Shown: positions 1-7,127 of the stretch, one piece after another | Numbering within the stretch: position 1 is the first letter of the stretch | How the letters are laid out: every line of letters starts with the position of its first letter | Source of the DNA: JANLWK01 sp031364505 | GTDB taxonomy: Bacteria > Eisenbacteria > RBG-16-71-46 | DNA length: 26,534 bases | Assembly (NCBI GenBank): GCA_031364505.1 | Contig: JANLWK010000111.1 | Location: 1-26,534, forward strand | Reading direction: 5' to 3' | Made by a program: the position numbers and the translations under genes | The notes under the pieces: generated by a model | Databases searched by the model: none | Seen by the model: only the letters and a program-made list of their open reading frames with translations | Told to the model about the DNA's origin: nothing

Positions 1-1
1 C

Positions 2-1150
2 CTCCACCTGTCGCCGCTCTATTCGGGAGCGATCCGCGGCACCGGGCCGCGCTACTGCCCGTCGATCGAGGACAAGGTCGTCAAGTTCCCCGAGCGCGAG
101 TCGCACCAGGTGTTCGTCGAGCCCGAGGGCCGCGACGTCGAAGAGATCTACGTGAACGGGCTCTCGACGAGCCTGCCCGCCGAGGTGCAGCTCGCCTTCG
201 TGCGCACGCTGGCGGGACTCGAGCGCGCCGAGATGATGCGGCCCGGGTACGCCGTCGAGTACGACTTCGTGTTACCGCACCAGCTCCGCCCGACGCTCGA
301 GGTGAAGGGCCTCCCCGGTCTGTATCTCGCCGGGCAGATCTGCGGCACGTCCGGGTACGAGGAGGCTGCCGCGCAGGGATTCGTCGCCGGCGTGAACGCC
401 GCGCTCTCGGTGATGGGCCGCGATCCGCTGGTGCTGCGCCGCGACCAGGCATACGTCGGCGTGCTCGTCGACGATCTCGTGACGCGCGAGCACCGCGAGC
501 CGTACCGCATGTTCACCTCGGCCGCCGAGCACCGGCTGTTGCTGCGCGCGGACAACGCCGACGAGCGCCTCGCCGCGATCGGCTTCGAGCTGGGGCTCGT
601 CACACGTGCGCAGCGCGAGCGCGTGCGCGAGAAGTACGCCGCGATCGACGCCGAGGCGCGCCGACTGTCGCGCGTGACGGTCACGGTGCCGGCGGCGCGG
701 ATGGCCCCGCCTGCCGGCATCGCCGCGCGGGACGCCGTCGCGCGAGGCGACGCGGCGGTCGCGGCGGCGCCGGCCGTCGCGCTCGAGACGAGACGCGTCT
801 CGGCGCTCGAGTGCCTCGCGCGTGACGGCGGCGGCGCCGAGCTCCAGGCGTGCGGCGTCACGGTGGCGCTGCCCGAGGCCTGGGCGGACTGCCTCGAGGT
901 GCGCACCCGATATCGTGGATACATCGAGCGCGAAGAGCGGCTGGCCCGCCAGCGCCACGGCCTCGAATCGCGGGAACTTCCCGAGGCGATCTGGGAGGCG
1001 GAGATGGGCGGCGTCTCGCGCGAGGCGGCCGAGAAGCTGCGACGCTGGCGCCCCACGACGGTCGGCCAGGCCTCGCGCATCGCCGGCGTCTCACCGGCCG
1101 ACGTCGCGATCCTGCTCGTCCACGCCCGCCGCCTCCGCCCGGAGTCCTGA
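2..1150 (+). CDS. mnmG: tRNA uridine-5-carboxymethylaminomethyl modification enzyme MnmG (GidA), 3' part
   Basis: The reading frame is open from base 2, so the gene starts outside the window; about 382 C-terminal residues are present out of a usual length near 630. MnmG is the FAD-dependent partner of MnmE and installs the carboxymethylaminomethyl group on wobble U34 of several tRNAs. The fragment opens with the family signature LYSG..RGTGPRYCPSIEDK, followed by HQVFVEPEG. It continues through the FAD-binding C-terminal part (GLYLAGQICGTSGYEEAAAQG) and ends with the helical MnmE/tRNA-binding tail, including YRGYIEREER and RPTTVGQASRIAGVSP. The internal GTG at 110 is only a valine codon. It lies directly upstream of rsmG, the standard gidA-gidB order found next to chromosomal origins and parAB. 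Identity is secure; only the 5' end is missing. Confidence 0.97.
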   Translation, partial: LHLSPLYSGAIRGTGPRYCPSIEDKVVKFPERESHQVFVEPEGRDVEEIYVNGLSTSLPAEVQLAFVRTLAGLERAEMMRPGYAVEYDFVLPHQLRPTLEVKGLPGLYLAGQICGTSGYEEAAAQGFVAGVNAALSVMGRDPLVLRRDQAYVGVLVDDLVTREHREPYRMFTSAAEHRLLLRADNADERLAAIGFELGLVTRAQRERVREKYAAIDAEARRLSRVTVTVPAARMAPPAGIAARDAVARGDAAVAAAPAVALETRRVSALECLARDGGGAELQACGVTVALPEAWADCLEVRTRYRGYIEREERLARQRHGLESRELPEAIWEAEMGGVSREAAEKLRRWRPTTVGQASRIAGVSPADVAILLVHARRLRPES

Positions 1151-1342
1151 GCCGGGCCGACCCGAAGTCTCCGGCGCCCGCGCCCGATGCGCGCGTGCCC
1201 CGCGTGCCCCGCGTGCTAAGTTCCGCGCATGCGTGAGAAATCCGGCCGTCGCAAGCGTAACGTTCCCACGGGCCCGCCGCGCCCCGAGAGTACGCAGCAT
1301 CCGCTTCGGGCCGCCTCGCGATCCGGGCGTGGAAGGAAGAAC

Positions 1343-2095
1343 GTGCTCGGGCCGAAGGTGGGCGGGGACGCGGAAGCATGGCTCTCCACGCGGGCGCCGA
1401 ACGGCACGTTCGACGCCGAGATGCTGATGCGCCACCGCGATTGGGCGTCGCTCGTCCCGTTGCTCGAGGGGCTGCCGCGCGATGCGTCCGAGGTCATGCC
1501 GCTGCTCGCCGCCTACGTGGCGCGGCTGCTCATGTGGAACCGCACGGCGTCGAACCTCGTCTCGCGCGCGGACGAATCGCGCCTCGTGACGCGTCACCTG
1601 CGCGAATCACTCGAGCCGGCGCGCTGGATCGCCGAGTCGGGTTCCGCGGTCTGCCTGGACTTCGGATCGGGGGCGGGTCTGCCCGGCCTGCCGCTCGCGA
1701 TCGCGGGAGTCGGGGCCGAGTGGCTGCTCGTCGAGTCGCGCCGGCCGAAGGTTCTGTTCCTTCGCGGCGTCGTAAAGGAGCTGGGGATCAAGAACGTCCG
1801 GCCGATTCACGCGCGCCTGGAGGAGTTCATCGACGGCTCTGCTGCTGACGATATCGATATGCAGCACAATCCAATAGGAGTTTTTACGTCGCGAGCGACC
1901 CTGCCGCTGGTCCCCACCCTCGAGATGGCGGCGGAGGTGATGGGGCCGGGCGGACACGCCTTCCTGTGGAAGGGCAGCCGTCGCGAAGACGAATGGAACA
2001 CGGCGGGCGAGATCGCGGAGCGATGGAGCCTCGAAGAGACGCGTGTCCTCGAAGGCGGCGAAGTCGCAGTTATGAATCTGATGCTCCGCAACTGA
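1343..2095 (+). CDS. rsmG: 16S rRNA (guanine-527-N7) methyltransferase RsmG (GidB)
   Basis: RsmG transfers a methyl group from S-adenosylmethionine to N7 of G527 of 16S rRNA. The SAM-binding Rossmann motif is visible as LDFGSGAGLPGLPLAI, followed by the acidic end of strand 2 (LLVESRRPKVLFLR) and the later motif VFTSRATLPL. Upstream of it the helical N-terminal region contains the typical LMWNRTASNLVS and RHLRESLEP. I chose GTG 1343 because GGAAGGA (1331-1337) sits five bases upstream and it gives 250 residues, near the family norm. The frame is open back to ATG 1229, which has a TAAGTT box six bases upstream and could be a leaderless start. However, codons 1229-1342 are arginine-rich with a lower third-position GC than the rest, and known RsmG proteins do not need that extension. 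A local AT-rich patch lies at about 1843-1893. The downstream neighbour is parA. Confidence 0.93.
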   Translation: MLGPKVGGDAEAWLSTRAPNGTFDAEMLMRHRDWASLVPLLEGLPRDASEVMPLLAAYVARLLMWNRTASNLVSRADESRLVTRHLRESLEPARWIAESGSAVCLDFGSGAGLPGLPLAIAGVGAEWLLVESRRPKVLFLRGVVKELGIKNVRPIHARLEEFIDGSAADDIDMQHNPIGVFTSRATLPLVPTLEMAAEVMGPGGHAFLWKGSRREDEWNTAGEIAERWSLEETRVLEGGEVAVMNLMLRN

Positions 2096-2116
2096 TTACG
2101 TAGATTTGGTTCTGGC

Positions 2117-2132
2117 TGTTCCACGTGGAACA
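2117..2132. other. parS centromere site 1 (ParB binding)
   Basis: TGTTCCACGTGGAACA is a perfect 16-bp palindrome. It matches the bacterial chromosomal parS consensus TGTTNCACGTGAAACA in every position except one that makes it fully symmetric. It lies in the rsmG-parA gap, seven bases upstream of the -35 box of the parA promoter. It is also framed by an 8-bp inverted repeat, GGCTGTTC (2114-2121) and GAACAGCC (2141-2148), so an extra GAACA half-site runs into the -35 element. ParB loading here should nucleate the partition complex and may also dampen parAB transcription (inference). Confidence 0.93.
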
Positions 2133-2138
2133 TTCGCT

Positions 2139-2167
2139 TTGAACAGCCGTCGCGGCGCTGTTATTCT
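2139..2167 (+). promoter_or_regulatory. sigma70-type promoter of parAB
   Basis: The -35 box TTGAAC (2139-2144) and -10 box TATTCT (2162-2167) are separated by exactly 17 bases. Transcription would start near 2174, giving a leader of about 48 bases that contains the GGAGG ribosome binding site at 2207-2211. The first five bases of the -35 box are shared with a GAACA half-site related to the adjacent parS, which suggests ParB could touch the promoter. Confidence 0.7.
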
Positions 2168-2221
2168 GCGCGCCTGCTGAGCCCCGCTCCCCGCTGTCGT
2201 GGTCACGGAGGTCCACTTTCC

Positions 2222-3013
2222 ATGGGCGAAGGACGCTCGATCGCGATTGCCAGCCAGAAGGGCGGCGTCGGCAAGACCACCACCGCGATCAACCTGGGTG
2301 CCTGCCTGGCGCAGGAGAGCCGCCGCGTGCTGTTGATCGACATCGATCCGCAGGCCAACGCGACGAGCGGCCTCGGCACCAACGGTAACGATCACGCGCG
2401 TGGGACCTATGAGGCGCTGATCGGCTCGGTCGAGCCCGAGGCGGCGGTCATCCCGACCTCGCTCGCGAACCTGGACCTGATGCCCTCCGCCCAACGGCTC
2501 TCCGGCGCCGAGATCGAACTGGTCGGCGTCGATGGCTGGGAGAAGCGCCTGCGGTCGGCGATCGATCGGCTCCGGACGAACTATGACTACATCCTCATCG
2601 ACGGACCGCCCTCGCTCGGACTCCTGACCGTGAACGCCCTGGTCGGTGCCGACTCGGTGTTGATCCCGCTCCAGTGCGAGTACCTGGCGCTCGAGGGGCT
2701 CACCCAACTGATCGCAGCCATCCGGCGAATCCAGGATCGGCTGAACCCCGGGCTGCGCATCGAGGGCGTGCTCCTCACCATGTACGATGCCCGCCTGAAC
2801 CTGTCTCAACAGGTCGCGGACGAGGCCAAGAAATTCTTTGCTGACCGATTGTATCGCAGTGTGATACCTAGAAACGTGCGTCTCAGCGAGGCGCCGTCAT
2901 TCGGCAAGCCGATCGTGCTCTACGATCCACACAGCAGCGGGGCCGACAGTTATCGGCAACTCGCCAGGGAGGTCATCGAGCGTGCAGAGGAAAGTGCTGG
3001 GGCGCGGGCTTGA
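2222..3013 (+). CDS. parA: chromosome partitioning ATPase ParA
   Basis: ParA/Soj is the ATP-dependent, nucleoid-binding motor that moves ParB-parS complexes. The 263-residue protein has the deviant Walker A box KGGVGKTT at residues 13-20 with signature lysine K13 and P-loop lysine K18. Walker A' is VLLIDIDPQANAT near residues 37-47, and Walker B is the DYILIDGPPSLG segment around residues 121-132. There is no N-terminal helix-turn-helix, so this is the short chromosomal type rather than the P1-plasmid type. ATG 2222 is preceded by GGAGG (2207-2211). The 3' end overlaps parB by 32 bases, so the pair should be co-translated from the promoter at 2139-2167. Its position after mnmG-rsmG and beside parS fits a chromosomal, origin-linked system. 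Confidence 0.97.
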   Translation: MGEGRSIAIASQKGGVGKTTTAINLGACLAQESRRVLLIDIDPQANATSGLGTNGNDHARGTYEALIGSVEPEAAVIPTSLANLDLMPSAQRLSGAEIELVGVDGWEKRLRSAIDRLRTNYDYILIDGPPSLGLLTVNALVGADSVLIPLQCEYLALEGLTQLIAAIRRIQDRLNPGLRIEGVLLTMYDARLNLSQQVADEAKKFFADRLYRSVIPRNVRLSEAPSFGKPIVLYDPHSSGADSYRQLAREVIERAEESAGARA

Positions 3014-3830
3014 CGCGCTGATCTCGTCCAGCTCGACGACCACCGTCGAGCCCGGCGGTGCGCAGGAGTTGCCGATCCAGGAGATCGGCCCCAACCCACA
3101 TCAGCCGCGAATCCGGTTTGACGACGAGGCGATCCGGGAGCTGGCGGCTTCGATCAAGTCGAGCGGCGTCCTGCAGCCGGTCATCGTCCGTCGTGATCCG
3201 GTCGGTGGATTCCAACTCGTCGCTGGAGAGCGCCGGCTGCGGGCCGCCGCGTTCGCGGGGCTCGAGCGGATTCCAGCCATCGTCCGGGACGTGCCCGACG
3301 ATCGCATGCTCGAATATGCCCTGATTGAGAACATCCAGCGGCAGGACCTGAACCCGATCGAAGAGGCGAAGGCCTACGTCGCCCTCACGAAGGAGGCGGG
3401 GCTCACACACGACGAGGTCGCCGATCGCGTGGGAAAGCAGCGGGCATCGGTCACCAACTCCATGCGCCTGCTAATACTTCCACCGGAAGTGCAGGACATG
3501 GTTTCACGTGGAACATTGTCTGCCGGCCACGCCCGGGCGCTGCTCGCGCTGGGCTCGTCGGGTGAGATGCTGGGAGCCGCGCGCTATGTGAGCTCCAAGG
3601 GGTTCTCCGTGCGTCGCACCGAGGCGTTCGTGCAGCGCCGGATCCGCAAGGTGAAGACGCGTGCTCCGAAGTCACGCCTCGAGAATCTCGAGGAGTGGGA
3701 GACGAAGCTTCAGCAGAAATTCGGGACCAAGGTGGCCATCGCGCAGGGGCGCAAGGGAGGCCACGTCGAATTCGAGTTCTACAGCCAGGAAGACCTCGAG
3801 CGCCTGCTCGAGTCCTGGGGAGTGCTCTGA
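2982..3830 (+). CDS. parB: chromosome partitioning protein ParB (CTPase/DNA clamp)
   Basis: ParB binds parS, closes as a CTP-dependent clamp and spreads along DNA. The 282-residue protein starts with the ParA-contact peptide KVLGRGLDALI (residues 4-14). The CTP-binding box is GERRLRA (82-88), box II is ENIQRQDLNPIEEA (116-129), and the helix-turn-helix that reads parS spans about 141-163 (THDEVADRVGKQRASVTNSMRLL). The C-terminal 60 residues, ending near FYSQEDLERLLESWGVL, form the dimerisation part. GTG 2982 has AGGGAGG at 2966-2972 and lies inside the end of parA. A second parS copy is embedded in codons around residues 173-178. Downstream is a bactofilin gene after a 73-base gap. Confidence 0.97.
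   Translation: MQRKVLGRGLDALISSSSTTTVEPGGAQELPIQEIGPNPHQPRIRFDDEAIRELAASIKSSGVLQPVIVRRDPVGGFQLVAGERRLRAAAFAGLERIPAIVRDVPDDRMLEYALIENIQRQDLNPIEEAKAYVALTKEAGLTHDEVADRVGKQRASVTNSMRLLILPPEVQDMVSRGTLSAGHARALLALGSSGEMLGAARYVSSKGFSVRRTEAFVQRRIRKVKTRAPKSRLENLEEWETKLQQKFGTKVAIAQGRKGGHVEFEFYSQEDLERLLESWGVL
3500..3515. other. parS-like site 2, inside parB
   Basis: GGTTTCACGTGGAACA differs from the palindromic parS type TGTTTCACGTGGAACA only at its first base. It keeps the central TTTCACGTGGAA core that ParB reads. It encodes part of the peptide MVSRGTLSAGHA in parB. Intragenic parS copies in or near parB are known from several bacteria, so this is very likely functional, though slightly weaker than the copy at 2117-2132. 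The two sites are about 1.4 kb apart. Confidence 0.82.
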
Positions 3831-3903
3831 TTCAGGAACGCGACGGAGTCTCGTCTTCCGTCGAACGCGGTGGCTGGTGCCTCAACCCATGGAAGGAATC
3901 GCG

Positions 3904-4311
3904 ATGAAATTTCTGAATCGGACGACCAATGCCCCCGAGCAGGAAGCGACACCCAACACGGTGATCGGTGTGGGCTCCAGCTTCCGCGGAACGCTCATGG
4001 TGTCGGGAACGCTCAAGATCGACGGCGAGGTCGAGGGCGATATCCTCAACTGCGAGCGACTCGAAGTCGGCGAGCACGGCGTCATGCGCGCGGACATCGA
4101 GGTCAAGGAGGCGCTGATCGAGGGGCGCGTGTACGGCAACATGCGCGCGCTCGGAACGATCGAACTCAGGGCCGGCGCGCGTGTCGAGGGCGACGTGTGG
4201 GCCGTCAGCGTCGTGATGGAGCCCGGCGTCCATTTCACCGGCCGGTGCACGATGCTCGAGACCGGGTCCGAGAGCGTTCAGATGGGCCAAGAATACGCGC
4301 GGACGCGGTAG
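3904..4311 (+). CDS. bactofilin family cytoskeletal protein
   Basis: The 135-residue protein is a bactofilin: a short variable N-terminus (residues 1-20), a central right-handed beta-helix from about VIGVGSSFRGTLMVSGTLKIDGEVEGDI to VEGDVWAVSVVMEPGVHFTGRCTM, and a short charged tail. The repeated G-x-hydrophobic spacing is the visible sign of the helix rungs. Bactofilins polymerise without nucleotides and act as membrane-linked scaffolds. ATG 3904 is preferred because GGAAGGA (3891-3897) lies six bases upstream; the earlier in-frame ATG at 3889 overlaps that site. The gene follows parB by 73 bases without an evident terminator, so it may be in the par operon. In Myxococcus xanthus bactofilins position the ParABS machinery, which gives this adjacency meaning by analogy. 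Confidence 0.92.
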   Translation: MKFLNRTTNAPEQEATPNTVIGVGSSFRGTLMVSGTLKIDGEVEGDILNCERLEVGEHGVMRADIEVKEALIEGRVYGNMRALGTIELRAGARVEGDVWAVSVVMEPGVHFTGRCTMLETGSESVQMGQEYARTR

Positions 4312-4321
4312 GATTGTCTAA

Positions 4322-5704
4322 TTGAATTCATGTAAACAATTGTCCACGTTTCTGTTACGTATTACTCTGGTCTGCCTTATTTCGGCGGCCCGCGTTCCTG
4401 GTCCCTCGATCGCGGCCCCGCCGGCAAAGCCGGCCGCGCGCGCGTCGCGTCCGACGCCTCCAGCGCCCAGGTCCACGATCGCCATCGAGAATCTCGAAGG
4501 TTTGATCCTCGTCCCGGTGCGGCTCATCGGTCCTTCCGGCGTCGACACGAGCGGCGTGCTCGTTCTCGACACCGGCGCCGGGTTTCTCGGGCTCGACCTG
4601 CCCGTGGCCTCGAGGCTCGGCATCACGCAGAACGTCGATCCGCCGCAGGGAGTCGAACTCGCCGAGACACGGCTGAGCCGGCTCGAGTTGGGCCCGATGC
4701 AGGTCGACCAGGTCGGCCCCGTGCTGGTCCTCGATGCCTCGATCATCCGTCGTGCGGCCGGTCGCAGCGTCCTCGGCCTCGCCGGTGTCGACCTGTTCCG
4801 CGGCCGGGCGCTGTGGCTCGACTACGATCGCGAGCGCCTCACGGTCGTTCCCGCGCCGCAGCGGCCCGACACGTCGCTGTCCGAACCGGGCGAAAGCGCC
4901 GAAGCCGACGCCCGCATCGTCGCTCATTCACGCGAACTGTTCGGTGCGCGCCTGTCGGCGCGCGCCCGCGCGATTCGATTCCGTCTCGCGGGCGACAGCA
5001 AGATGCTCGTGCGCGCCCGTTTCTCGAACGCCGACGGGACGGCGATGAGCCGATGGCTCGATTTCGTGTTCGATACGGGTGCCACGAAGAGCGTGCTGTT
5101 CGAACCCGCGTTCTCCGAGAGCGTCGTTGCGGCGCGCGATTGGCGCAGCCTACGCGGGCTGATCGCGCCGACGCTGATCGGCACCAGCGACGCGCGGCTC
5201 GTCTTGGCACCCGCGGTGGAGCTCGAGGCCAGCGATGGCCGCGAGGCCGTGCGGCGCACGGACGTCGATTGCGCCGCCATCGAGACGCCGATCGGCGCGA
5301 CAATCTCGAATGCCGTCGAGCGGCCGGTCGGCGGGCTTCTGGGCTATTCGTTCCTGAAGGGCGGATGCCTGGGGCTCGACTTCACGAACGGCGTCGTGTG
5401 GATCGATCCCGCGCGCCGCGCGCATCCCCCACGGCCGTACGAGTATTCGCAGGTCGGCATCCAGCTCGAGCGATCCGGCGATCGCCTCCTCGTGCTCGGT
5501 GTCGCCGAGGGTTCGCCGGCGGCAGAGGCCGGGATCCGCGTCGGCGATGAGCTCACGTCACTCAGTGGCCGCGCCGTGCGATCGGCGGACGTCACGCGCA
5601 TCGCGGCGGCGCTCGAAGGCGCGCCCGGCACGCGCGTACGGCTCGTGTTCGAGCGCGACGGTGCGCCGAAGCAATACCTGCTCACGCGGCGCCGCCTGCT
5701 CTAG
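4322..5704 (+). CDS. secreted protein with two retropepsin-like aspartyl protease domains and a PDZ domain
   Basis: The 460-residue product has a hydrophobic, signal-like N-terminus (residues 8-22, then a proline/alanine-rich linker to about 52). Two retropepsin-like units follow. The first contains VLVLDTGAGFLGLDLP (Asp 83) and closes with a VDLFRGRALWLDYD segment. The second contains FVFDTGATKSVLF (Asp 251) and closes with GGLLGYSFLKGGCLGLDF. A PDZ domain covers about residues 375-455 (GSPAAEAGIRVGDELTSLSG). Two DTG half-sites in one chain could form a pepsin-like active site. The start is TTG 4322: the codon before it is a stop, and the ATG at 4330 is out of frame. TAGGA (4309-4313), overlapping the bactofilin stop, acts as the ribosome site. 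The first 65 bases are unusually AT-rich. The substrate is unknown; a periplasmic or envelope role is inferred. Confidence 0.85.
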   Translation: MNSCKQLSTFLLRITLVCLISAARVPGPSIAAPPAKPAARASRPTPPAPRSTIAIENLEGLILVPVRLIGPSGVDTSGVLVLDTGAGFLGLDLPVASRLGITQNVDPPQGVELAETRLSRLELGPMQVDQVGPVLVLDASIIRRAAGRSVLGLAGVDLFRGRALWLDYDRERLTVVPAPQRPDTSLSEPGESAEADARIVAHSRELFGARLSARARAIRFRLAGDSKMLVRARFSNADGTAMSRWLDFVFDTGATKSVLFEPAFSESVVAARDWRSLRGLIAPTLIGTSDARLVLAPAVELEASDGREAVRRTDVDCAAIETPIGATISNAVERPVGGLLGYSFLKGGCLGLDFTNGVVWIDPARRAHPPRPYEYSQVGIQLERSGDRLLVLGVAEGSPAAEAGIRVGDELTSLSGRAVRSADVTRIAAALEGAPGTRVRLVFERDGAPKQYLLTRRRLL

Positions 5705-5766
5705 ACGAACGAACGCGCCGCACCGCCTCGTCCCAGCACTTCGCGAGGTGGGAACGGGACACGCCG

Positions 5767-5821
5767 GTCGTGGCGGCCGCGATGCAGTGCGAGCAGCGGA
5801 GGCCGGTCGGGCCGCCACGAC
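5767..5821. repeat. 12-bp perfect inverted repeat between protease and transposase genes
   Basis: GTCGTGGCGGCC (5767-5778) and GGCCGCCACGAC (5810-5821) are exact reverse complements separated by 31 bases. They lie in the 173-base gap between two convergent genes. The element has no T-run on either side, so it is not a standard intrinsic terminator. Being next to an IS200/RAYT-like transposase it could be a REP-like or transposon-end hairpin, or simply a 3'-end stabilising structure. Confidence 0.6.
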
Positions 5822-5877
5822 GTGACGCGTATTCGAAAGCTGCCTATCGGATCGGGCCGCTTATCGGGAGGTGCCAG

Positions 5878-6339
5878 CTATCCGGCCGCGGCGAGTTCCT
5901 CGGGTGCGCCATGGAGCGCGCGCAGCCGCGTGCGCAGGCGGTCGACGCGCGGCCCGCTCACGGTCTCGACGGCGTAGCGCTCGTCCCACATGAGATTCCC
6001 CCGCAGCCACACGCGCAGCTCGGGGAACTGTCCGAGCAACGAGATGCTCGTCCCGCCCTTGAGCTGGCGCACGACCGTGGCGATGCTCTGCGTCGGCTTG
6101 AGCGCCAGCAGCACGTGCACGTGATCGGATGCCGCCGCGACCTCGAGCAGCGAGATGCCGCGCGCGGCGCAGATCGCCTGGAGCTGGGCCTCGATCGCGT
6201 CGACGTGACGCCCGCGCAGTACGGATCGGCGTCCCCGCGTTCCCCACGTGACGAGGTAGTGGAGCTGGCTTCGGTAGACGGGCTCCCAACGGACCAGCAA
6301 CGACTTCTCGACCTCGGGAGTCAGAAACGTGGCGGTCAT
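5878..6339 (-). CDS. IS200-like (Y1/HUH) transposase, REP-associated type, apparently lacking the catalytic tyrosine
   Basis: The 153-residue protein has the transposase IS200-like fold signature: an N-terminal WEPVYRSQLHYLVTWGTRGRRSVL, the metal-binding HUH motif in SDHVHVLLAL (His 73 and His 75), the LKGGTS segment (94-99), and a C-terminal MWDERYAVETVS block. Single-strand transposases of this family need a tyrosine in the last helix, in a stretch usually like VRRYI about ten residues after the VS motif. Here that stretch is LRTRL and no tyrosine follows Tyr 122. ATG 6339 is chosen because GGAGGAAG lies just upstream. Length is normal (about 150). It sits alone between the lexA terminator and a 12-bp inverted repeat, with no TnpB partner. 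It may be an inactive or domesticated RAYT-like protein. Confidence 0.85.
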   Translation of the reverse strand: MTATFLTPEVEKSLLVRWEPVYRSQLHYLVTWGTRGRRSVLRGRHVDAIEAQLQAICAARGISLLEVAAASDHVHVLLALKPTQSIATVVRQLKGGTSISLLGQFPELRVWLRGNLMWDERYAVETVSGPRVDRLRTRLRALHGAPEELAAAG

Positions 6340-6387
6340 GCGCTTCCTCCTGCGGGGACGTGAACAGATGTGCACCTACGGGTCCTG

Positions 6388-6412
6388 AAAAACGGGAGCA
6401 TGATGGCTCCCG
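6388..6412 (-). terminator. intrinsic terminator of lexA
   Basis: Read on the - strand, a perfect 7-bp stem CGGGAGC/GCTCCCG with a six-base loop is followed directly by five T. It ends about 65 bases past the lexA stop codon and separates lexA from the transposase gene. Confidence 0.85.
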
Positions 6413-6440
6413 GTCGTGAGGCTGCTGTCGTGAGGCTCCT
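6413..6440. repeat. 14-bp tandem duplication in the lexA 3' flank
   Basis: GTCGTGAGGCTGCT (6413-6426) is followed at once by GTCGTGAGGCTCCT (6427-6440), 13 of 14 bases identical. It lies between the lexA stop and its terminator. No function is evident; it looks like a local slippage duplication. Confidence 0.6.
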
Positions 6441-6476
6441 GCCGTGCAGCTCGGCCGCGGAGAACTCCCGGGCTTG

Positions 6477-7070
6477 TTACATCACTCGCATCACTCCACG
6501 CACCACGCCGAGCACACGGAACTCCACTCCGCGCTCGACGACGATGGGCTTGTACTTCTCGTTCGCCGCCACCAGCTCCACGCGATCTCGCTTCGGCTGG
6601 TAGTACTTCACGGTCGCTTCGTCCTCGAGCATGGCGACGACGATCTGCCCCGCCTGCGCGCGGTCCTGCTGGCGCACGACGACGTAGTCACCCTCGTGGA
6701 TGCCGGCGTCGATCATGCTGTCGCCGCGCACCCGGAGCGCGAACAGGCCGCTCGGGTCGCCGAACAGGTCGGCCGTGTCGAGCCGCCCCTCGAAGTTCTC
6801 TTCGGCGAGGATCGGCTGGCCCGCGGCGACACGACCGAGCACCGGGATGCCCGCTAGCAGCCGCGGCGACACCGTGAGCTGGATGCCGCGCGACAGCTTG
6901 CTCAGCCGCTTCAGGTGGCCGGCGCGCTCCAGCATGGTCAGGTAGTAGCGCACGCCGTTCGTGGAGCTGATCTCGAACGCCTCGCAGATCTCGCGGATCG
7001 TCGGCGGGCGGCCGTTCTCGCGCGCTTGGCGCTGGATGTAGCCGAGAATGTCTCTGGCGCGGTCGTTCAT
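6477..7070 (-). CDS. lexA: SOS response repressor/autoprotease LexA
   Basis: LexA represses DNA-damage genes and cuts itself when bound to RecA filaments. The 197-residue protein has an N-terminal winged helix (residues 1-65, including RPPTIREICEAFEISSTNGVRYYLTML), the cleavage site Ala83-Gly84 in GRVAAGQPILAEEN, nucleophile Ser118 in RGDSMIDAGI, and general base Lys155 in DEATVKYYQP. All key residues are present. ATG 7070 has AAGGAG ten bases upstream. A GTG at 7139 in the same frame is rejected because it would lie upstream of the predicted transcription start. The gene is monocistronic, with its promoter-operator at 7128-7156 and a terminator at 6388-6412. The DNA-reading helix is less like E. 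coli LexA, although the putative operator has E. coli-like spacing. Confidence 0.96.
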   Translation of the reverse strand: MNDRARDILGYIQRQARENGRPPTIREICEAFEISSTNGVRYYLTMLERAGHLKRLSKLSRGIQLTVSPRLLAGIPVLGRVAAGQPILAEENFEGRLDTADLFGDPSGLFALRVRGDSMIDAGIHEGDYVVVRQQDRAQAGQIVVAMLEDEATVKYYQPKRDRVELVAANEKYKPIVVERGVEFRVLGVVRGVMRVM

Positions 7071-7127
7071 GACTTGCGGACTCCTTCGTTCGGAACGGAT
7101 GTCGTTCGCGAACCTGGCACGGCGCGC

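Noticed and set aside
1229..1342. RsmG N-terminal extension from ATG 1229
   Set aside because: Not excluded, but lower third-position GC, arginine-rich sequence and a good ribosome site at 1331-1337 favour GTG 1343.
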